Assembly: GCF_048128805.1 (NCBI RefSeq)
Contig: NC_136019.1
Span: forward strand, 11,642,905-11,706,904
Length of the DNA stretch: 64,000 bases
Direction of reading: 5' to 3'
DNA from: Centroberyx gerrardi
Lineage: Eukaryota; Chordata; Actinopteri; Beryciformes; Berycidae
This document shows, in pieces, positions 33,795-48,700 of the stretch (positions are counted from its first letter, which is position 1; each line of letters opens with the position of its first letter). The notes beneath the pieces were generated by a model. That model was not told the DNA's origin and ran no database searches. It worked only from the letters and a program-made list of their open reading frames with translations. The position numbers were made by a program, and so were the translations under genes.

Positions 33795-35364
33795 TACACA
33801 ATCATTAATTTAGGCTGCTTTGCTGCTTCAGTATCTCAGTGGCATAAACTGATGCCATCTCATTCCAGGATCTAAAGGCATAAAAAAGTTGTATCTATTC
33901 TAGATTTTTATACTGGGTGGGACTGAAAATGGGACTCAGAGAAACTAGATACCAATAAAAAAGTACACCATATTACTTGTTAAATCAGTACAGGTATGAA
34001 ACTGCACTGCCTCTTTTTGCTTGCTTTTTCAGTTACCATTTAGCCCATAATGAGAGTCTCTGGTTGAAGAAGAATTACAGTTAATTATGTATTTGTCATC
34101 CAAACCTATATGTGAATAGCTGACAAGCTAGTTATCTGTGATATGATATGAAAGTAACAAATACGTTATATCAACTTACCTATGGGTTTAAAGTTGGACT
34201 GAAATAAAAGCAGAAAAATGGTTGTGAAAAGGCAATGCACAATTATGTTACAGGGTAAATCTTTTGTTTTCAATAATAATGAAATGACAATAATAAGTAA
34301 ATGTTATTCTGCCACCAAGTAATATAGGCCTTGCACAGTAGCTAAACAAAGAGGTGGCTCGTTAATAAGTTAAAAGTTATATGGTTATTTTACAGCTTCT
34401 ATTTGACTCAGCTAATCAGAATTGAAGATTAGATCTATCCGGTTCATGAATGAAATTTATTTGTGGGATATTGCCAATAAAAGGTTGTAGGAAAACAGTG
34501 CACCGCTTACTGTAATTTAGGTGTATCATTAAACTGCAAATTATACTGAATTGTTTGAATTCAGCCAATTGGGTGTCAATTGTGGATATGCACAGCAAAT
34601 CCAGTTACGGATTCCTTGAAATGAATATTCATTTCTTAGGTGAACATTCCCTTTCAAACTAAGCTGCTCTGAGTGGAGGATGTACAAATATTAACCGAAA
34701 ATGCTTTGATATAAATATTGTTTAAAAGTGCACACACTGGTAACACATTTCCAGATTCTAAACAAAAATAATGGTCATCAATTTCTCATTTCATTTGAAC
34801 TTGAATGTACTTGAATTTGAACCATTTATACTTTACTTTTGACTTATTACGAAAATGTCAATGAGATCAGATGGAATAAGCTGCAGTTAACGCATGACAA
34901 ATCATGAAGGATTAAATCATGATCTAGTCATAGTTGAAGCAATCACACTAATATAGAACATTCATCATCATTACCATTTTCTAGGGCTCTGTGATATGTA
35001 TTTTTTTTCTTCCTGTTTTTGTAATGTAATATTTCTTTCCTGTCTTGTTCATATGTGTCTGTCTTAAGAACGGATTGCTGTAAAATTCGGCTCAGTTTCA
35101 GTCTCTGCTGCTAGCACAAAGCTCAATTCAAGTCAAGTCAAATCCTGGTTGAGGTCTTATTCCAGACAGGCTGTTTGTCTGCTTCTTCATTCCCCACTCG
35201 CAAGAATCTCTGTCTACATGAAGAATATTAGAAAACGAGCTCATGCAGATACCGACAGTAGATGGAAGAAAGCGTATGCATGCCTCAGCTTCCCATTTCT
35301 CCTTATTGGGATAAGAGCGTATCCAGGTTATTGCTGATGGGATATGATGTCTAAATGCTTTAAC

Positions 35365-35495
35365 TGTAGTATAGTGAGTAAGGAGACTGCAGGATCCAGG
35401 TTCAATCAACGAGCATCTGCCCTGCTGAAGTGTCCTTGAGCAAGACACTGAATCCTTACAAGCTACAGAGGAGCTGTTGTCTAGCTGACACTGAT
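35365..35495. mobile_element. tRNA-derived SINE-like repeat
   Basis: The stretch has an A-box-like part (tagtgagtaaggagactgc) and a B-box-like part (ggttcaatcaa), then tgtccttgagcaagacactg, a phrase I recognise from abundant teleost SINEs. The family is not assigned. Confidence 0.5.
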
Positions 35496-38400
35496 TTTTT
35501 AATATCAATAATTATATCCAGAATGAACAGGATATTGGTGTACATGTAAATAATTGTGTTTTTATCATTTTGGTGAAAAAAAAAAGGCTCTTTGTGTCAT
35601 CATAAGCTCTCAAATTGTCTAAGTGAGTTGTAGCTACAGGATGGATGAAAAAAAAAAAAGAAATACATTTAAATTCTAAAGATAAGATATTAGGGGAAAA
35701 AAATAGTACATTAATAACAACATGTAATGTTAAATATATTATAATGAGACATTATTTACAATTAAATTAAAAAGTGAAGATTTGTAAAGATGAGGGTAGA
35801 AAAATCTGTTACCCTTCACTTTCAGCTATGGGAGAATATGGTGACACCTAAGAAATGCCATTTGATTTATCTGTTAATAAAATAAAATAAAATTTAAAAA
35901 AAGTAGAATATCGACATAAAGATGTACTTACCCAAAAAGAAAGTCACCGATTATAAATTCTGCTGTTTGACGTATTTCAAATTCGTATTCTTTTTTTTAA
36001 TACTATTTCCTGATATACCGATTTAATCCATTTTACATCTGTGGTGCACACCTTTTGTGGCAGGCCACAGTCAGGCCTTATATATTGTGCAGGGAAGGGA
36101 AGTGACGTGACGTGACAGACAGGTGATGACTTTTTTCAGAAATGGTTTCACACATTAGTGAAAGACAAAACAAAACAAAAAAAAGAAAAATCACAGGATA
36201 TAGGCTGTCAGTTACCAGCTCTGTCAGTTCCTTGGCTCAGTCCCATACCAGAGAGCCTTCCTTTGTTCTGCCCTTTAAGGTGTGTTGTTGATGCATTCCA
36301 CTTACGTGCCCTAACCAGATGTGTTATCTCGTGTCACAGGCTCGAGGAAGTTCCACCAAATGGGACAGTAAGTGATGGCATTATGGGTGCCAATCAATTT
36401 AATACAATAGAAATGTAACAAAATAAAAAGTAACAGGGAAAAAAGGTGTCTAATGTGATCCTTTCATCAAATTCCTCCAGACAAAGAACAAACCATGATG
36501 CTAACCATAAACCAACACAGCATCATTACTTCAGTCCTTAAATTTCTACTTGATGGATGATTATTTAATGTACAAAACTTATTTCCTGGACTCTTTCAAA
36601 ATCAGATGTTTTGAAAAAAAAAACAAATGGTGAAACTGCTCCTGTATTCAGCTGCCAACCTCAGTGTCAGTGGAAAATACAGAATTTTGAAAGTTGACTA
36701 ATGCAGCATGTGGGGAGTAAATTGAAGATTATCAATGTACAGATACACAGAAAATGAAAGGGAAACAATGGACAAGGCAACTCACTGATTATATAAAGCT
36801 AAGTTGAATATACAAATTCATTGAAATACTCAAACTTGACTGTCCTATTCCATAGAAATAACATAAGAAGTATAATTCCAATTTAGCTTTTCTTCTTTTC
36901 ATGAAAGCCGACATTGTCCTCCACATGCAGAGTGTGACCCTGTGACCAAAGCAGCCTATTGAATATGCATAGTAAAATGTGGCCAGTATTTTATTATTGT
37001 ATTTTAAAGTGGTAAATCCTCAAGATCTTTATTTTTTTATTTTGATGTCATCTTTGGTGCTAATTGATCACTTGTCAATCAAACAGTGTGTCCAGTACTG
37101 TGACGTCTTTTTTCCTTGGATTTCCTGTTGAAGTTTGAGTTTGTGTGGGCAGCGCTCTTTTCTTCGTCTGTTCAGTCATTATGGCTGTCGCTGCTCATGC
37201 TAATTACCCAGTTCTTCTGTTTATTTCAAACAAACCGCTGTTGCTGCACTGCAGGAAACAGAAAATGCATCACTTCATGTGTGTCAGAGGATTTTTCCCG
37301 GGAAAGACCTACCCGACCCGAACAGCCAAGTGGACATAGGCTGAATCATTCGGCGATAGAGTGAAATGGACATTTATTTCTATGAAAATGTCACTGATTA
37401 TTACTTTAAAACTCCTTTAGTTTTTAATTTGAGTATATATTAATTATTTGCAATGAATGTACGGAATTGGATAGAAAACAATAATTCAAGGGACATCGGT
37501 GCAACTGCAATTTTCTTTCTCCTCTCTCTCATTTGAAGGTCATTGCAAGTCATGGATTTTAGTTTGGTGATAAACCAGTCTTGATAAAACCTTGACTTGT
37601 AAAATACTCACACAAAGAGAAGGCAACAACATTGTTTCCTTCAGTCTGACCTGAGTATCGAATCCAAATTTAGCATCGACTCAACCTGTTTTTAGATTGT
37701 AAATCGTAGATTATGAGATGTCTTTGGTAGGCAGGGGTTACTGCAAGTTTATGTCCAAATACTTTCATACAGTACCTGGTGTGTCTGTACGTCACCTTCC
37801 CAGCTCAAGACAATAAAGCACCAGGATATATTTTTATTCTGTGAAGGAAGTAATGACGGGTTTTTTTGCAGCCTCAGAGCCAACGGTAAACACTTCCTCC
37901 TTTGTTCTCACCTGATGGGATCTTGAGATATGGCTCTGAATCCCACTAAAGATCTGCTGTGAGAAATGTTATAAGATGCCTAATGCTTGTCATGCACATT
38001 AACAATAAAATGGGAAACTCAAGTATTCTGTATAAGAGATGTATCATAAGCTCATATCCCAATCATAGAAAACCAGGATATGAAAGCTGTGACTTCTGCT
38101 GTTGCAAAGACATTATGGCATTGGTTGTTGTTTGTAGTCTGTAGTACATTTTGTTTCCGTGCTAATGTTAAGAACATTTTCTTTAACCATCTATACACGG
38201 CTATTTGTGATCAGGATGTGAAGATACATATGGATCATCCTTAACACGACCTTAACAAGAATATGATTTAATATATGGAATACTGCTTGTAAATGTTAAT
38301 ACACTCACTGGGTTCAAAATATTTATTTCCTTAGTGCACCTATATAGATCAAAAGCCTCGGGCTCAGGATCAATTGACTGCCAAAATCCTGTGGATTGAG

Positions 38401-39242
38401 AGTGAAATGCCTTTACAAGACACATTTTCATAACGAATAATTTTAATGGTGAATCAATAGTCTATAATCATGACAATATCAGATACAGTAGAAGTCCATT
38501 TCACATAATTATGGTGAAAGGTCTGTCTTACAAGTACATATTCAACAACATAAGGAATATAATCATAAGGTAATAAAAACCAGACTAATACATGTAACTA
38601 CAACAATTAGACCAGAAGTACACATATTGGGATGTGAGCATTCATACATTTAAAGAAAATATGTATCTTTCGAATCCTTCTTGCTGGATTCGAAAGAGGT
38701 GACAGTGCAAACCGCTGAGTCACTGCGGCGACCTGCAGCTAAATAATTAAACAAAAAAATTCATGATACATGCATGCACTTTTCGTGAGCAAACTTTGTA
38801 TTGGAATTGCAGTTGATTACTGTGTCTTCAACATTTCATTTTCCCACACAACCTGAGGGGTTTGGATAATTAAGGTCCACTGTAATGTATCTTTACATAT
38901 AGAAATGATAAAACACAGAAATTAAAAATCAAAAGATCTCACCTTAAGATAGAAAAAAAAATGCAAATGACAGAGACACAACTGAAATGTACACTAAATG
39001 GCAACAAAAAGAAAACAATAAAACAAAAAATTGCATAAATGTCAGGTAAGAGAATAAAATCATCAAGGCCATTCCATATAATATGCAGAGAATGATTATT
39101 TTTGTGTTCGCCTGTGTTTAAAAATAGAATTAGCATTCAAGTGTTCTGTTATCTTAAAACACAAAGGACATCTTGCTGAAACACATGCTCTATTACCAGT
39201 AATGCCTGAGGTACAAACTCAAATAGCACACGGATGAAGCAT

Positions 39243-39268
39243 CACACACACACACACACACACACACA
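39243..39268. repeat. (CA)n microsatellite
   Basis: About 13 CA units; the copy A counterpart is about twice as long. Confidence 0.95.
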
Positions 39269-39710
39269 GAGGTAAAGTAACAGGCATACCGACGCAATCA
39301 CGCAGGAAGAAAGTACTTTGACGTCATTTAATGCTTGACTTTACGTTCCACAGCATTGTATTAGGTGACAGACAGATCTATTTGTAGCTATACACTGTAT
39401 GCTTGACAGCTGCCTCTTTACAGCGCTTTACAGTCCAGTGCACTTGAGGTTTGGACAAGCTAAGAATTAGCAACAGTGTGAGAAAATGTTGGTGTAACAG
39501 TGTTGAAAAGATCATGGTGGTTGATGTTGTTATATCCACCTATTTTGAGATGCAGGCATCCTTCATGTTATATAATATCGCTTCAGTAAACCAGTCACAG
39601 TTCTTGAGTGTGGCAAGTGCTTTGTAATTTTCAGTTGGACTTGTTTTTCTTTCTGGATTTGCTCATGTTATGAGTCATTTAGAAACATTCAAGTGTCTTC
39701 CACACTTTCC

Positions 39711-42700
39711 TCAGAGTGTGCGGTGGTTTGGGTGTGTAGGTGGCCCATTGAAGAGTGCTACTGTAACTCCAGAGACCATCAACCAGACTGACACCCCATC
39801 CTCTCTAGAAGGCTTCAGTGTCTAATTGTTCTGGCGGTCTGTATCTGTGTATGAGAAAGATGAATGTGTTTACTGCAGAGAATGCCTTTACACGATTGGT
39901 ACAACAATCTGTCCATGGCTTGTAATATTTTATATGATTGGTTGGTACTTACTTGCGATGATGCTAGTTGGTATAATATCCAGAGAAGTCTCTCTAGCAT
40001 TTAATGAGTCTTTAATGACTTGTACTGCTGTGTTGCTGCTTGGAACCGATTCCTGATTCCTGAAGGTTAGAGTCATATCCACTCCCACCGAGCCGTTCCT
40101 GCAGAGAAAACAAAATAGTTAAAATAAAGTAATATGAAAGACAGATTTAACCTATTGCATATTTAATTCTGAAATCAAATCTTACCAGAATCTGTTTATT
40201 GTGCTTTTAAGAAACGACTCTGGATATTTCTTCCTGAAAGCATTGCCAACCTGTGAACAAGACATATTAAGGACACACACTGAGCACATAGCTGAACACA
40301 TACACTCACACTCACATATCACAACATATATACAATATACAGTACCAGTCAAACGTTTGGACACACCTGATTGAACATCTGCTATGTTTTTCATTATCTT
40401 AAAGCCATTTTGATCTAAAGGCTTATGCTTAAATGTTTGAAATTTGTTTCTTAGATAAATATAAATAGTGAAGTTGATCCTATGTATGAATTTCTTTCCA
40501 AAGCATTTGCCTTTCCATCAAGGCAAAGGGCGGCTACTTTAAAGAATCTAAAATATAAGATAGTTTTGATTTGTCTAACACTTTTTTGGTCACTGCATAA
40601 TTCCATTTGTGTTATTTCATAGTTTTGATGTCTTTACTATTATTCTAAAATGTGGAAAATAGTAAAAATAAAGGAAAATGTGGTGTGTCCAAACTTTTGA
40701 CTGGTAGTGTACACACAGCATACCCACATTGTTTAAAAAAAAGAAAAGAAAAAAGAATAAGGTAATAAGAATAAGGTAATTACCTCTCTTGTGATGTTCT
40801 GAGCGAGCCTTTGGTGCTCTGCGGTGTTTGGATTCAAGAGTGCAGAGTTGAATTCATCATTTAACCGCATCTGCATGTGCAGCGTTCCCTCTGACTCTTC
40901 TGAGTCCTCATTTCCCACATTGCTGCTGTTGGATGTTTTGGTGAGAGGAAATGTCCCAGAGTTCGTTGCATTAAGGGACTCAGTGGCCAAGGTTGTATCA
41001 TTGGCCTTTGAAACAGGGAATGTGGCGCGGATAACAGTTGGATAAGCAAAGACAATGGGCCTAAAAACAGCAATTTTTGGGGTATGTCTGAAGAACACAA
41101 TGGTTTCCCTAGAGGATGGGATAAAAGTAGGCGTTGCTTGCTCTTGTGTTGTGTTGACTGCCGTAGGTTTGAGGGCTGATGCTTCAGAGGAAAATGAGGA
41201 TGTCGGCTCCAGTGAACCTCTGTCGGTGGTAACATCCGTGTTCGCTGTCACAGGGTGGAAGGTTGAATTTGATGTTTTTCGGGTGGCGGCTAAAGTGGTT
41301 TGAGACACAAGTTCAGGTGTAGGTAAAGAGCTGGCATCCACTGTCTCAAGTGTGGGTCTTAGATCTGATGAAACGGGGGCAACAGTTGAAAATGTCTGAA
41401 TCTCGGTGCTTCTCAGAGCGCTTACTGGAGTTCCACTTTTGGGAGTTGTTGAGGTAGCTGTCGAAGAGCTACGGTTCATCACTCCTGTAACAGTAACTTG
41501 AGGGCTTTGGGTAGGCGTCCCATCTGTTGATACAGGCATTGAAGTCCTCTCCACATTTGTAGTCTGAACTGAAAATGAATCCACTGTTCCTGATGTTGAG
41601 GAAGATGTAATGGATGTCGAGTTTGGAGATGTGGTGTTGTACGGTACTGTGTTGGGGGCAGATGAGCCTGTTTGTGTAGTTTGTAATGGCAAAGCTGATG
41701 TTGCGAGGGATGTCTGTAATGTAGATGATGACTTTAAAAATGTTGAGGATGAGGATGATGCTGCCTGTGTGTTGTGTGTCATGGATGCAGCTGAATCTAA
41801 TGAGTGAGTGGCTGTATTAGTTGGCAATTCAGTGGATGATATATGGGCGGCAACTGAAGAGTGTCTAGTCTGTGTGTGTACTGGTGTAGTCATTGTAGCC
41901 GAAGGGATACCTAACGATGCACTTAATGTGATGGGAGATGCTGATGTTGACCTCTGTGTAGGAGTGTTGATCACAGCCGAATTTGGGGATGTTGTTCCTG
42001 GTTGTTTGGTAGTCTCTACATCTGTGCTCAGGACCGGTGACACAGTAGATTTAGTTTGTAACACTGCTGTAGAGGTGTTGGTTTCAGAAGTCACTTGTGG
42101 CTTGTTTGTGGTTTGCGCTGCTGTGGAAGTAGTTGTCTCGGGGATTGGTTGTACTGTTGTGGCTACTGAAGGTTGTGGTGATATTGCTGTATTGGGAGTA
42201 CTTAATGTAAAAGAGTTTGTTGTTTGTGATGTATTTCTTAAATCACTTTTAAGATCAAGAGTAGATGCTAAAGTTTCTGTTGGTGTGGTGAATACTGTCG
42301 CCACGGGCGGTGTAGTTTGTGTCATTATTGTGGTTGACTCTGTTGTGGATGCTGTGGGTTGTGTTGATGTTGCTGTGGATACTGTTGTCAAAGATGCTGT
42401 AGCTTGTGCTGGTGTGTTGGTGTAATTTGTTGTAGATAGAATATTTTGTGTTGGTGTTGTGGTTGATGTTTCTTCAGATGGTACAATTTGTGTTAGTGAT
42501 GTGATTGGTTCTGTTGTTATCGATGCTGTAGTTTGTTTTAGTGTTGTGGTGGATTCTGTTACTACAGATATTGTTTCAGCTGGTGTTGTGGTGTAATCTG
42601 TAGGTGCTATAGATTCTGCTGTTACAGATGCTATAGTTTCTAGTGGAGTTGTTGATGGCGTTGTTACAAATGCAGTTTGTATTGGTCTTGATTCTGTTGC

Positions 42701-45700
42701 AATAGACGCTGCAGTTTGTACTGGTGTTGTGGCAGATTTTGTTGTTATCATTTGTGTTGGTGTTGCGGTGGAGGCTGTAGTTTGTGATAGAGTTGAAATG
42801 TACTGAGTTATTGCAGATCCTGTGGCCTCTTCTGGTGGTGCAGTGAGTTCTGTTGATGCTGTGGCTTGTGGTGGTGTTAAGATAGGTACTGTTGCCACGG
42901 ATCCAGTATTTTGTAATGGTGTTGTGGCAGAAATTGTTCTTACAGATGTTGTACTATGTGTTGATACAGATGGTATAGTTGGTAATGGTGTTGTGGTGGG
43001 TTCTGTTGCCACAGAAGTTGTAGTTTGTGTTGGTGTTGTGATTGATTCTGTTGTGGATGTTGTAGTTTGTGTTGGTGTTGCTGTGGATACTGTTGCCACT
43101 GATGCTGTAGTTTGTGTTAGTGTTGCAGTGTAATTTGTTGTGGATATATTAGTTTGGGTTGGTGTTGTGCTTGATACTGTTGTGGATGTTGTAGTTTGTG
43201 TTGGTGTTGCTGTAGATGCTGTTGATGGTGTAGTTTGTCCTGGTATAGTTGCTGATTCTGTTGTAAATGATATACTGTGTGTTGGTGCTGTGGTGTGAAT
43301 TGTTGTCGATGTAGTACTTTGTTTTGGTGCTGTGGGTGATACTGCTGCTACAGATGATGAACTTTGTGTTGGTGATGTGATTGATTCTGTTGTAACAGAT
43401 GCTGTAGTTTGTGCTGGAGTTGTTGACTGTGTTGTTACAACTGTGGGTTGTGTTGGTGTTTCCTCTGTTGTTTTGGTAGCTGTAGTTTCTAGTGGTGCTG
43501 CCATGGATGGTGTAGTTTGTGTTGCTGTTAAGTTTGATAATGTCACGGATCCAGTATTTTGCAGTGGTGTTGTGGTGGATTTTGTAGCTGTAGATATTGT
43601 ATTTTGTGTTGGTGTTGTGGTGGATTCTGTCACTACAGATGCTATTGTTGTGGCTGGTGTTGTGGTGTAATTTGTTGTAGATACAATAGTCTGGGTTGGT
43701 GTTATGGTTGATACTGTTGCCAGATATGATGAACTTTGTGTTGGTGATGTGATTGGTTCTGTTGTTATCGATGCTGTAGTTTGTTTCAGTGTTGTGGTGG
43801 ATTCTGTTACTACAGATATTGTTTCAGCTGGTGTTGTGGTGTAATCTGTAGATGCTATAGATTCTGTTGTTACTGATGCTGTAGTTTGTACTGGAGTTGT
43901 GATTGATTGTGTTGTTACAAATGCAGTTTGTATTGGTCTTGATTCTGTTGTGATAGTTGCTGTAGTTTGTACTGGTCTTGTGGCAGATTTTGTTGTTACT
44001 GTTTGTGTTGGTGTAACAGTGGATGCTGTAGTTTGCGATAGAGTTGAAATGTACTGAGTTGTTGCAAAGCCTGTGGCCTCTACTGGTGGTGCAGTGAGTT
44101 CTGTTGTTACTGATGCTGTGGCTTGTGGTGGTGTAAAGTTAGATAATGTTGTCACGGATCCAGAATTTTGTAATGGTGTAGTTGTGGATATTGCTGCTAC
44201 AGATGCTATACTATGTGTTGATGCAGATGTTATAGTTTGTAACGTTGTTGCGGTGGGTTCTTTTACTCCAGATATTGTTTCTGTTGGTGCTGTGGGGAAT
44301 CCTGTTGCTACTTTAGTTGTAGTTTGGGTTGGTGTTGTGGTTGATTCTGTTGTGGATGTTGTAGTTTGTATTGGTGTCGCTGTGGATACTGTTGCCACAG
44401 ATGGTGCAGTTTGTGTTGGTATAGTCATTGATTCTGTTGTAAAAAGTATACTGTGTGTTGGTGTTGTGGTGTAAATTGTTGATGCAGTAGTTTGTTTTGG
44501 TGCTGTGGAAGATACTGTTGTTACAGATGCTGTAGTTTGTGCTGGAGTTGTTGATTTCCTTGTTATATTTGTTGTTTGTGTTGGTGTTGCCACAGATGGT
44601 AAAGTTTGTGTTTGTGTTGAGGTGGATAATGTTCTCATGGATCCCGTATTTTGTAATGGTGTTGGGGTGGAACTTGTTACAGATGTAGTACTATGTGTTG
44701 ATACAGATGTTATAGTTGGTATTGGTGTTGTGGTGGATTCTGTAACTACAGATATTGTTTCAGCTGGTGTTGTGGTGAATCCTGTTGCCATGGACGATGT
44801 TGTTTGTGTTGGCATTGTGGTTGATTCTCTTGTGGATGCTACAGACTGTGTGGGTGTTACTGTGGAGACTGCTGCCATGGATGCTGTAGTTTGAGTCTGT
44901 GTTGTGGTGTAATTTCTTGCAGATACATTAGTTTGGGTTGGCGTTGTGGTTGATACTGTTGCCACAAATGGTGAACTTTGTGTTGGTGACATGATTGATT
45001 CTGTGCTTACAGACGCTGTAGTTTGTGCTGGAGTTGTGGTTGAAAGTGTTGCTATGAATTTGGTAGTTTGTGTTGGTGTTGGTGTTGCTGTGGATACTAT
45101 TGCTATGGATGCTGTAGTTTGTGTCTGTATAGTCGCTGATGCTGTTGGTGTTGGTGTTGTGGTGTGAAGTGTTGATGCAGTAGTTTGTTTTGGTGCTGTG
45201 GGCGATACTGTTCTTACAGATGATGAACTTTGTGTTGATGATGTGATTGATTCTGTTGTTGCAGATGCTGTAGTTTGTGCTGGAGTTGTTGATTGTGTTA
45301 TTGCATTTGTTGTTTGTGTTGGTGTTGCCACAGATGGTGAAGTTTGTGTTGATTTTGTTGTTATAGTTTGTAATGGTGTTGTGGTGGAGGATGTAGTTTG
45401 TGATGGAGTTGAAATGTATTGAGTTGTTGCAGATCCTGTGGCCTCTATTGGCATTGCCACCGTTGATGTAGTTTGTGTTGGTGTTAAGATAGACATTGTT
45501 GCCACAGATCCAGAATTTTGTAATGGTGTTGTTGTGGATTCTGTCACTACAGATGCTATAGTTCTGGCCGGTGTTGTGGTGTCATTTGTAGATGCTAAAG
45601 TTTCTGTTGGTGTTGTGGTGGAGGATGTAGTTTGTGATAGAGTTGAAATGTACTGAGTTGTTGCAGATCCTGTGGCCTCTACTGGTGGTGCAGTGAGTTC

Positions 45701-48700
45701 TGTTGTTGCAGATGCTGTAGTTTGTGCTGGAGTTGTTGATTGTGTTATTACATTTGTTGTTTGTGTTGGTGTTGCCACGGATGGTGAGGTTTGTGTTGGT
45801 GTTAAGTTAGATGATGTTGTCATGGATCCAGGAATTTGTAATGGTGTTGTAGTGGATTTTGTTGCGACAGATGTTGTGCTTTGTGTTGCTACAGATTTTG
45901 TAGTTTCTGTTGGTGTTGTGGTGGATTCTGTCACTACAGATATTGTTTCAGTTGGTGTTGTGGTGAGTTCTGTTGCCATGGATAGTGTAGTTTGTGTTGG
46001 TATTGTGGTTGATCCTGTTGTGGATGCTACAGACTGTGTGGGTGTTACTGTGGAGACTGCTGCCATGGATGCTGTAGTTTGAGTCTGTGTTGTGGTGTAA
46101 TTTCTTGCAGATACATTAGTTTCAGTTGGAGTTGTGGTTGATACTGCTGTGACAGACACTGAACTTTGTGTTGGTGACGTAATTGATTCTGTTGTAACAG
46201 ATGCTGTAGTTTGTGCTGGAGTTGTTGACTGTGTTGTTACAACTGTGGGTTGTGTTGGTGTTTCCTCTGTTGTTTTGGTAGCTGTAGTTTCTAGTGGTGC
46301 TGCCATGGATGGTGTAGTTTGTGTTGCTGTTAAGTTTGATAATGTCACGGATCCAGTATTTTGCAGTGGTGTTGTGGTGGATTTTGTAGCTGCAGATGTT
46401 GTATTTTGTGTTGGTGTTGTGGTGGATTCTGTCACTACAGATGCTATTGTTGTGGCTGGTGTTGTGGTGTAATTTGTTGTAGATACAATAGTCTGGGTTG
46501 GTGTTATGGTTGATACTGTTGCCACATATGGTGAACTTTGTGTTGGTGATGTGATTGATTCTGTTGTTACTGATACTGTAGTTTGTACTGGAGTTGTAAT
46601 TGATAGTGTTGTTACAAATATAGTTTGTATTGGTCTTGATTCTGTTGTGATAGTTGCTGTAGTTTGTACTGGTCTTGTGGCAGATTTTGTTGTTACTGTT
46701 TGTGTTGGTGTAACAGTGGATGCTGTAGTTTGCGATAGAGTTGAAATGTACTGAGTTGTTGCAGATCCTGTGGCCTCTACTGGTGGTGCAGTGAGTTCTG
46801 TTGTTACTGATGCTGTGGCTTGTGGTGGTGTAAAGTTAGATAATGTTGTCACGGATCCAGAATTTTGTAATGGTGTAGTTGTGGATATTGCTGCTACAGA
46901 TGCTATACTATGTGTTGATGCAGATGTTATAGTTTGTAACGTTGTTGCGGTGGGTTCTTTTACTCCAGATATTGTTTCTGTTGGTGTTGTGGGGAATCCT
47001 GTTGCTACTTTAGCTGTAGTTTGGGTTGGTGTTGTGGTTGATTCTGTTGTGGATGTTGTAGTTTGTATTGGTGTCGCTGTGGATACTGTTGCCACAGATG
47101 GTGCAGTTTGTGTTGGTATAGTCATTGATTCTATTGTAAAAAGTATACTGTGTGTTGGTGTTGTGGTGTAAATTGTTGATGCAGTAGTTTGTTTTGGTGC
47201 TGTGGAAGATACTGTTGTTACAGATGCTGTAGTTTGTGCTGGAGTTGTTGATTTCCTTGTTATATTTGTTGTTTGTGTTGGTGTTGCCACAGATGGTAAA
47301 GTTTGTGTTTGTGTTGAGGTGGATAATGTTCTCATGGATCTCGTATTTTGTAATGGTGTTGGGGTGGAACTTGTTACAGATGTAGTACTATGTGTTGATA
47401 CAGATGTTATAGTTGGTATTGGTGTTGTGGTGGATTCTGTTACTACAGATATTGTTTCAGCTGGTGTTGTGGTGAATCCTGTTGCCATGGACGATGTTGT
47501 TTGTGTTGGCATTGTGGTTGATTCTCTTGTGGATGCTACAGACTGTGTGGGTGTTACTGTGGAGACTGCTGCCATGGATGCTGTAGTTTGAGTCTGTGTC
47601 GTGGTGTAATTTCTTGCAGATACATTAGTTTGGGTTGGCGTTGTGGTTGATACTGTTGCCACAAATGGTGAACTTTGTGTTGGTGACATGATTAATTCTG
47701 TGCTTACAGACGCTGTAGTTTGTGCTGGAGTTGTGGTTGAAAGTGTTGCTATGAATTTGGTAGTTTGTGTTGGTGTTGGTGTTGTTGTGGATACTATTGC
47801 TATGGATGCTGTAGTTTGTGTCTGTATAGTCGCTGATGCTGTTGGTGTTGTGGTGTGAAGTGTTGATGCAGTATTTTGTTTTGGTGCTGTGGGCGATACT
47901 GTCCTTACAGATGATGAACTTTGTGTTGATGATGTGATTGATTCTGTTGTTGCAGATGCTGTAGTTTGTGCTGGAGTTGTTGATTGTGTTATTGCATTTG
48001 TTGTTTGTGTTGGTGTTGCCACAGATGGTGAAGTTTGTGTTGATTTTGTTGTTATAGTTTGTAATGGTGTTGTGGTGGAGGATGTAGTTTGTGATGGAGT
48101 TGAAATGTATTGAGTTGTTGCAGATCCTGTGGCCTCTATTGGCATTGCCACCGTTGATGTAGTTTGTGTTGGTGTTAAGATAGACATTGTTGCCACAGAT
48201 CCAGAATTTCGTAATGGTGTTGTTGTGGATTCTGTCACTACAGATGCTATAATTCTGGCCGGTGTTGTGGTGTCATTTGTAGATGCTAAAGTTTCTGTTG
48301 GTGTTGTGGTGGAGGATGTAGTTTGTGATAGAGTTGAAATGTACTGAGTTGTTGCAGATCCTGTGGCCGCTACTGGTGGTGCAGTGAGTTCTGTTGTTGC
48401 AGATGCTGTAGTTTGTGCTGGAGTTGTTGACTGTGTTATTACATTTGTTGTTTGTGTTGGTGTTGCCACGGCTGGTGAGGTTTGTGTTGGTGTTAAGTTA
48501 GATACTGTTGTCATGGACCCAGTAATTTGTAATGGTGTTGTAGTGGATTTTGTTGCTACAGATGTTGTGCTTTGTGTTGCTACAGATTTTGTAGTTTCTG
48601 TTGGTGTTGTGGTGGATTCTGTCACTACAGATATTGTTTCAGTTGGTGTTGTGGTGAGTTCTGTTGTCATGGATAGTGTAGTTTGTGTTGGTATTGTGGT

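Larger units (their letters stand above)
31551..39194. other. Intergenic region between the triple-SEA gene and copy B
   Basis: No gene was found. The region holds a TATA-like site (31657-31662), a short telomere-like repeat (31941-31961), a hAT-like element (32461-33794) with an internal CA run, and a SINE-like repeat (about 35365-35495). Short frames around 37.1-37.3 kb have no supporting signals. Downstream exons of the copy B gene could in principle lie here, but none was recognised. Confidence 0.6.

Noticed and set aside
35365-35495. Functional tRNA gene suggested by A- and B-box-like sequences
   Set aside because: No cloverleaf with paired acceptor and anticodon stems could be formed; a SINE remnant fits better.
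37116-37364. Small plus-strand frame with a hydrophobic stretch near 37.1-37.3 kb
   Set aside because: Overlapping frames compete, no splice or start context stands out, and composition matches the surrounding non-coding sequence.
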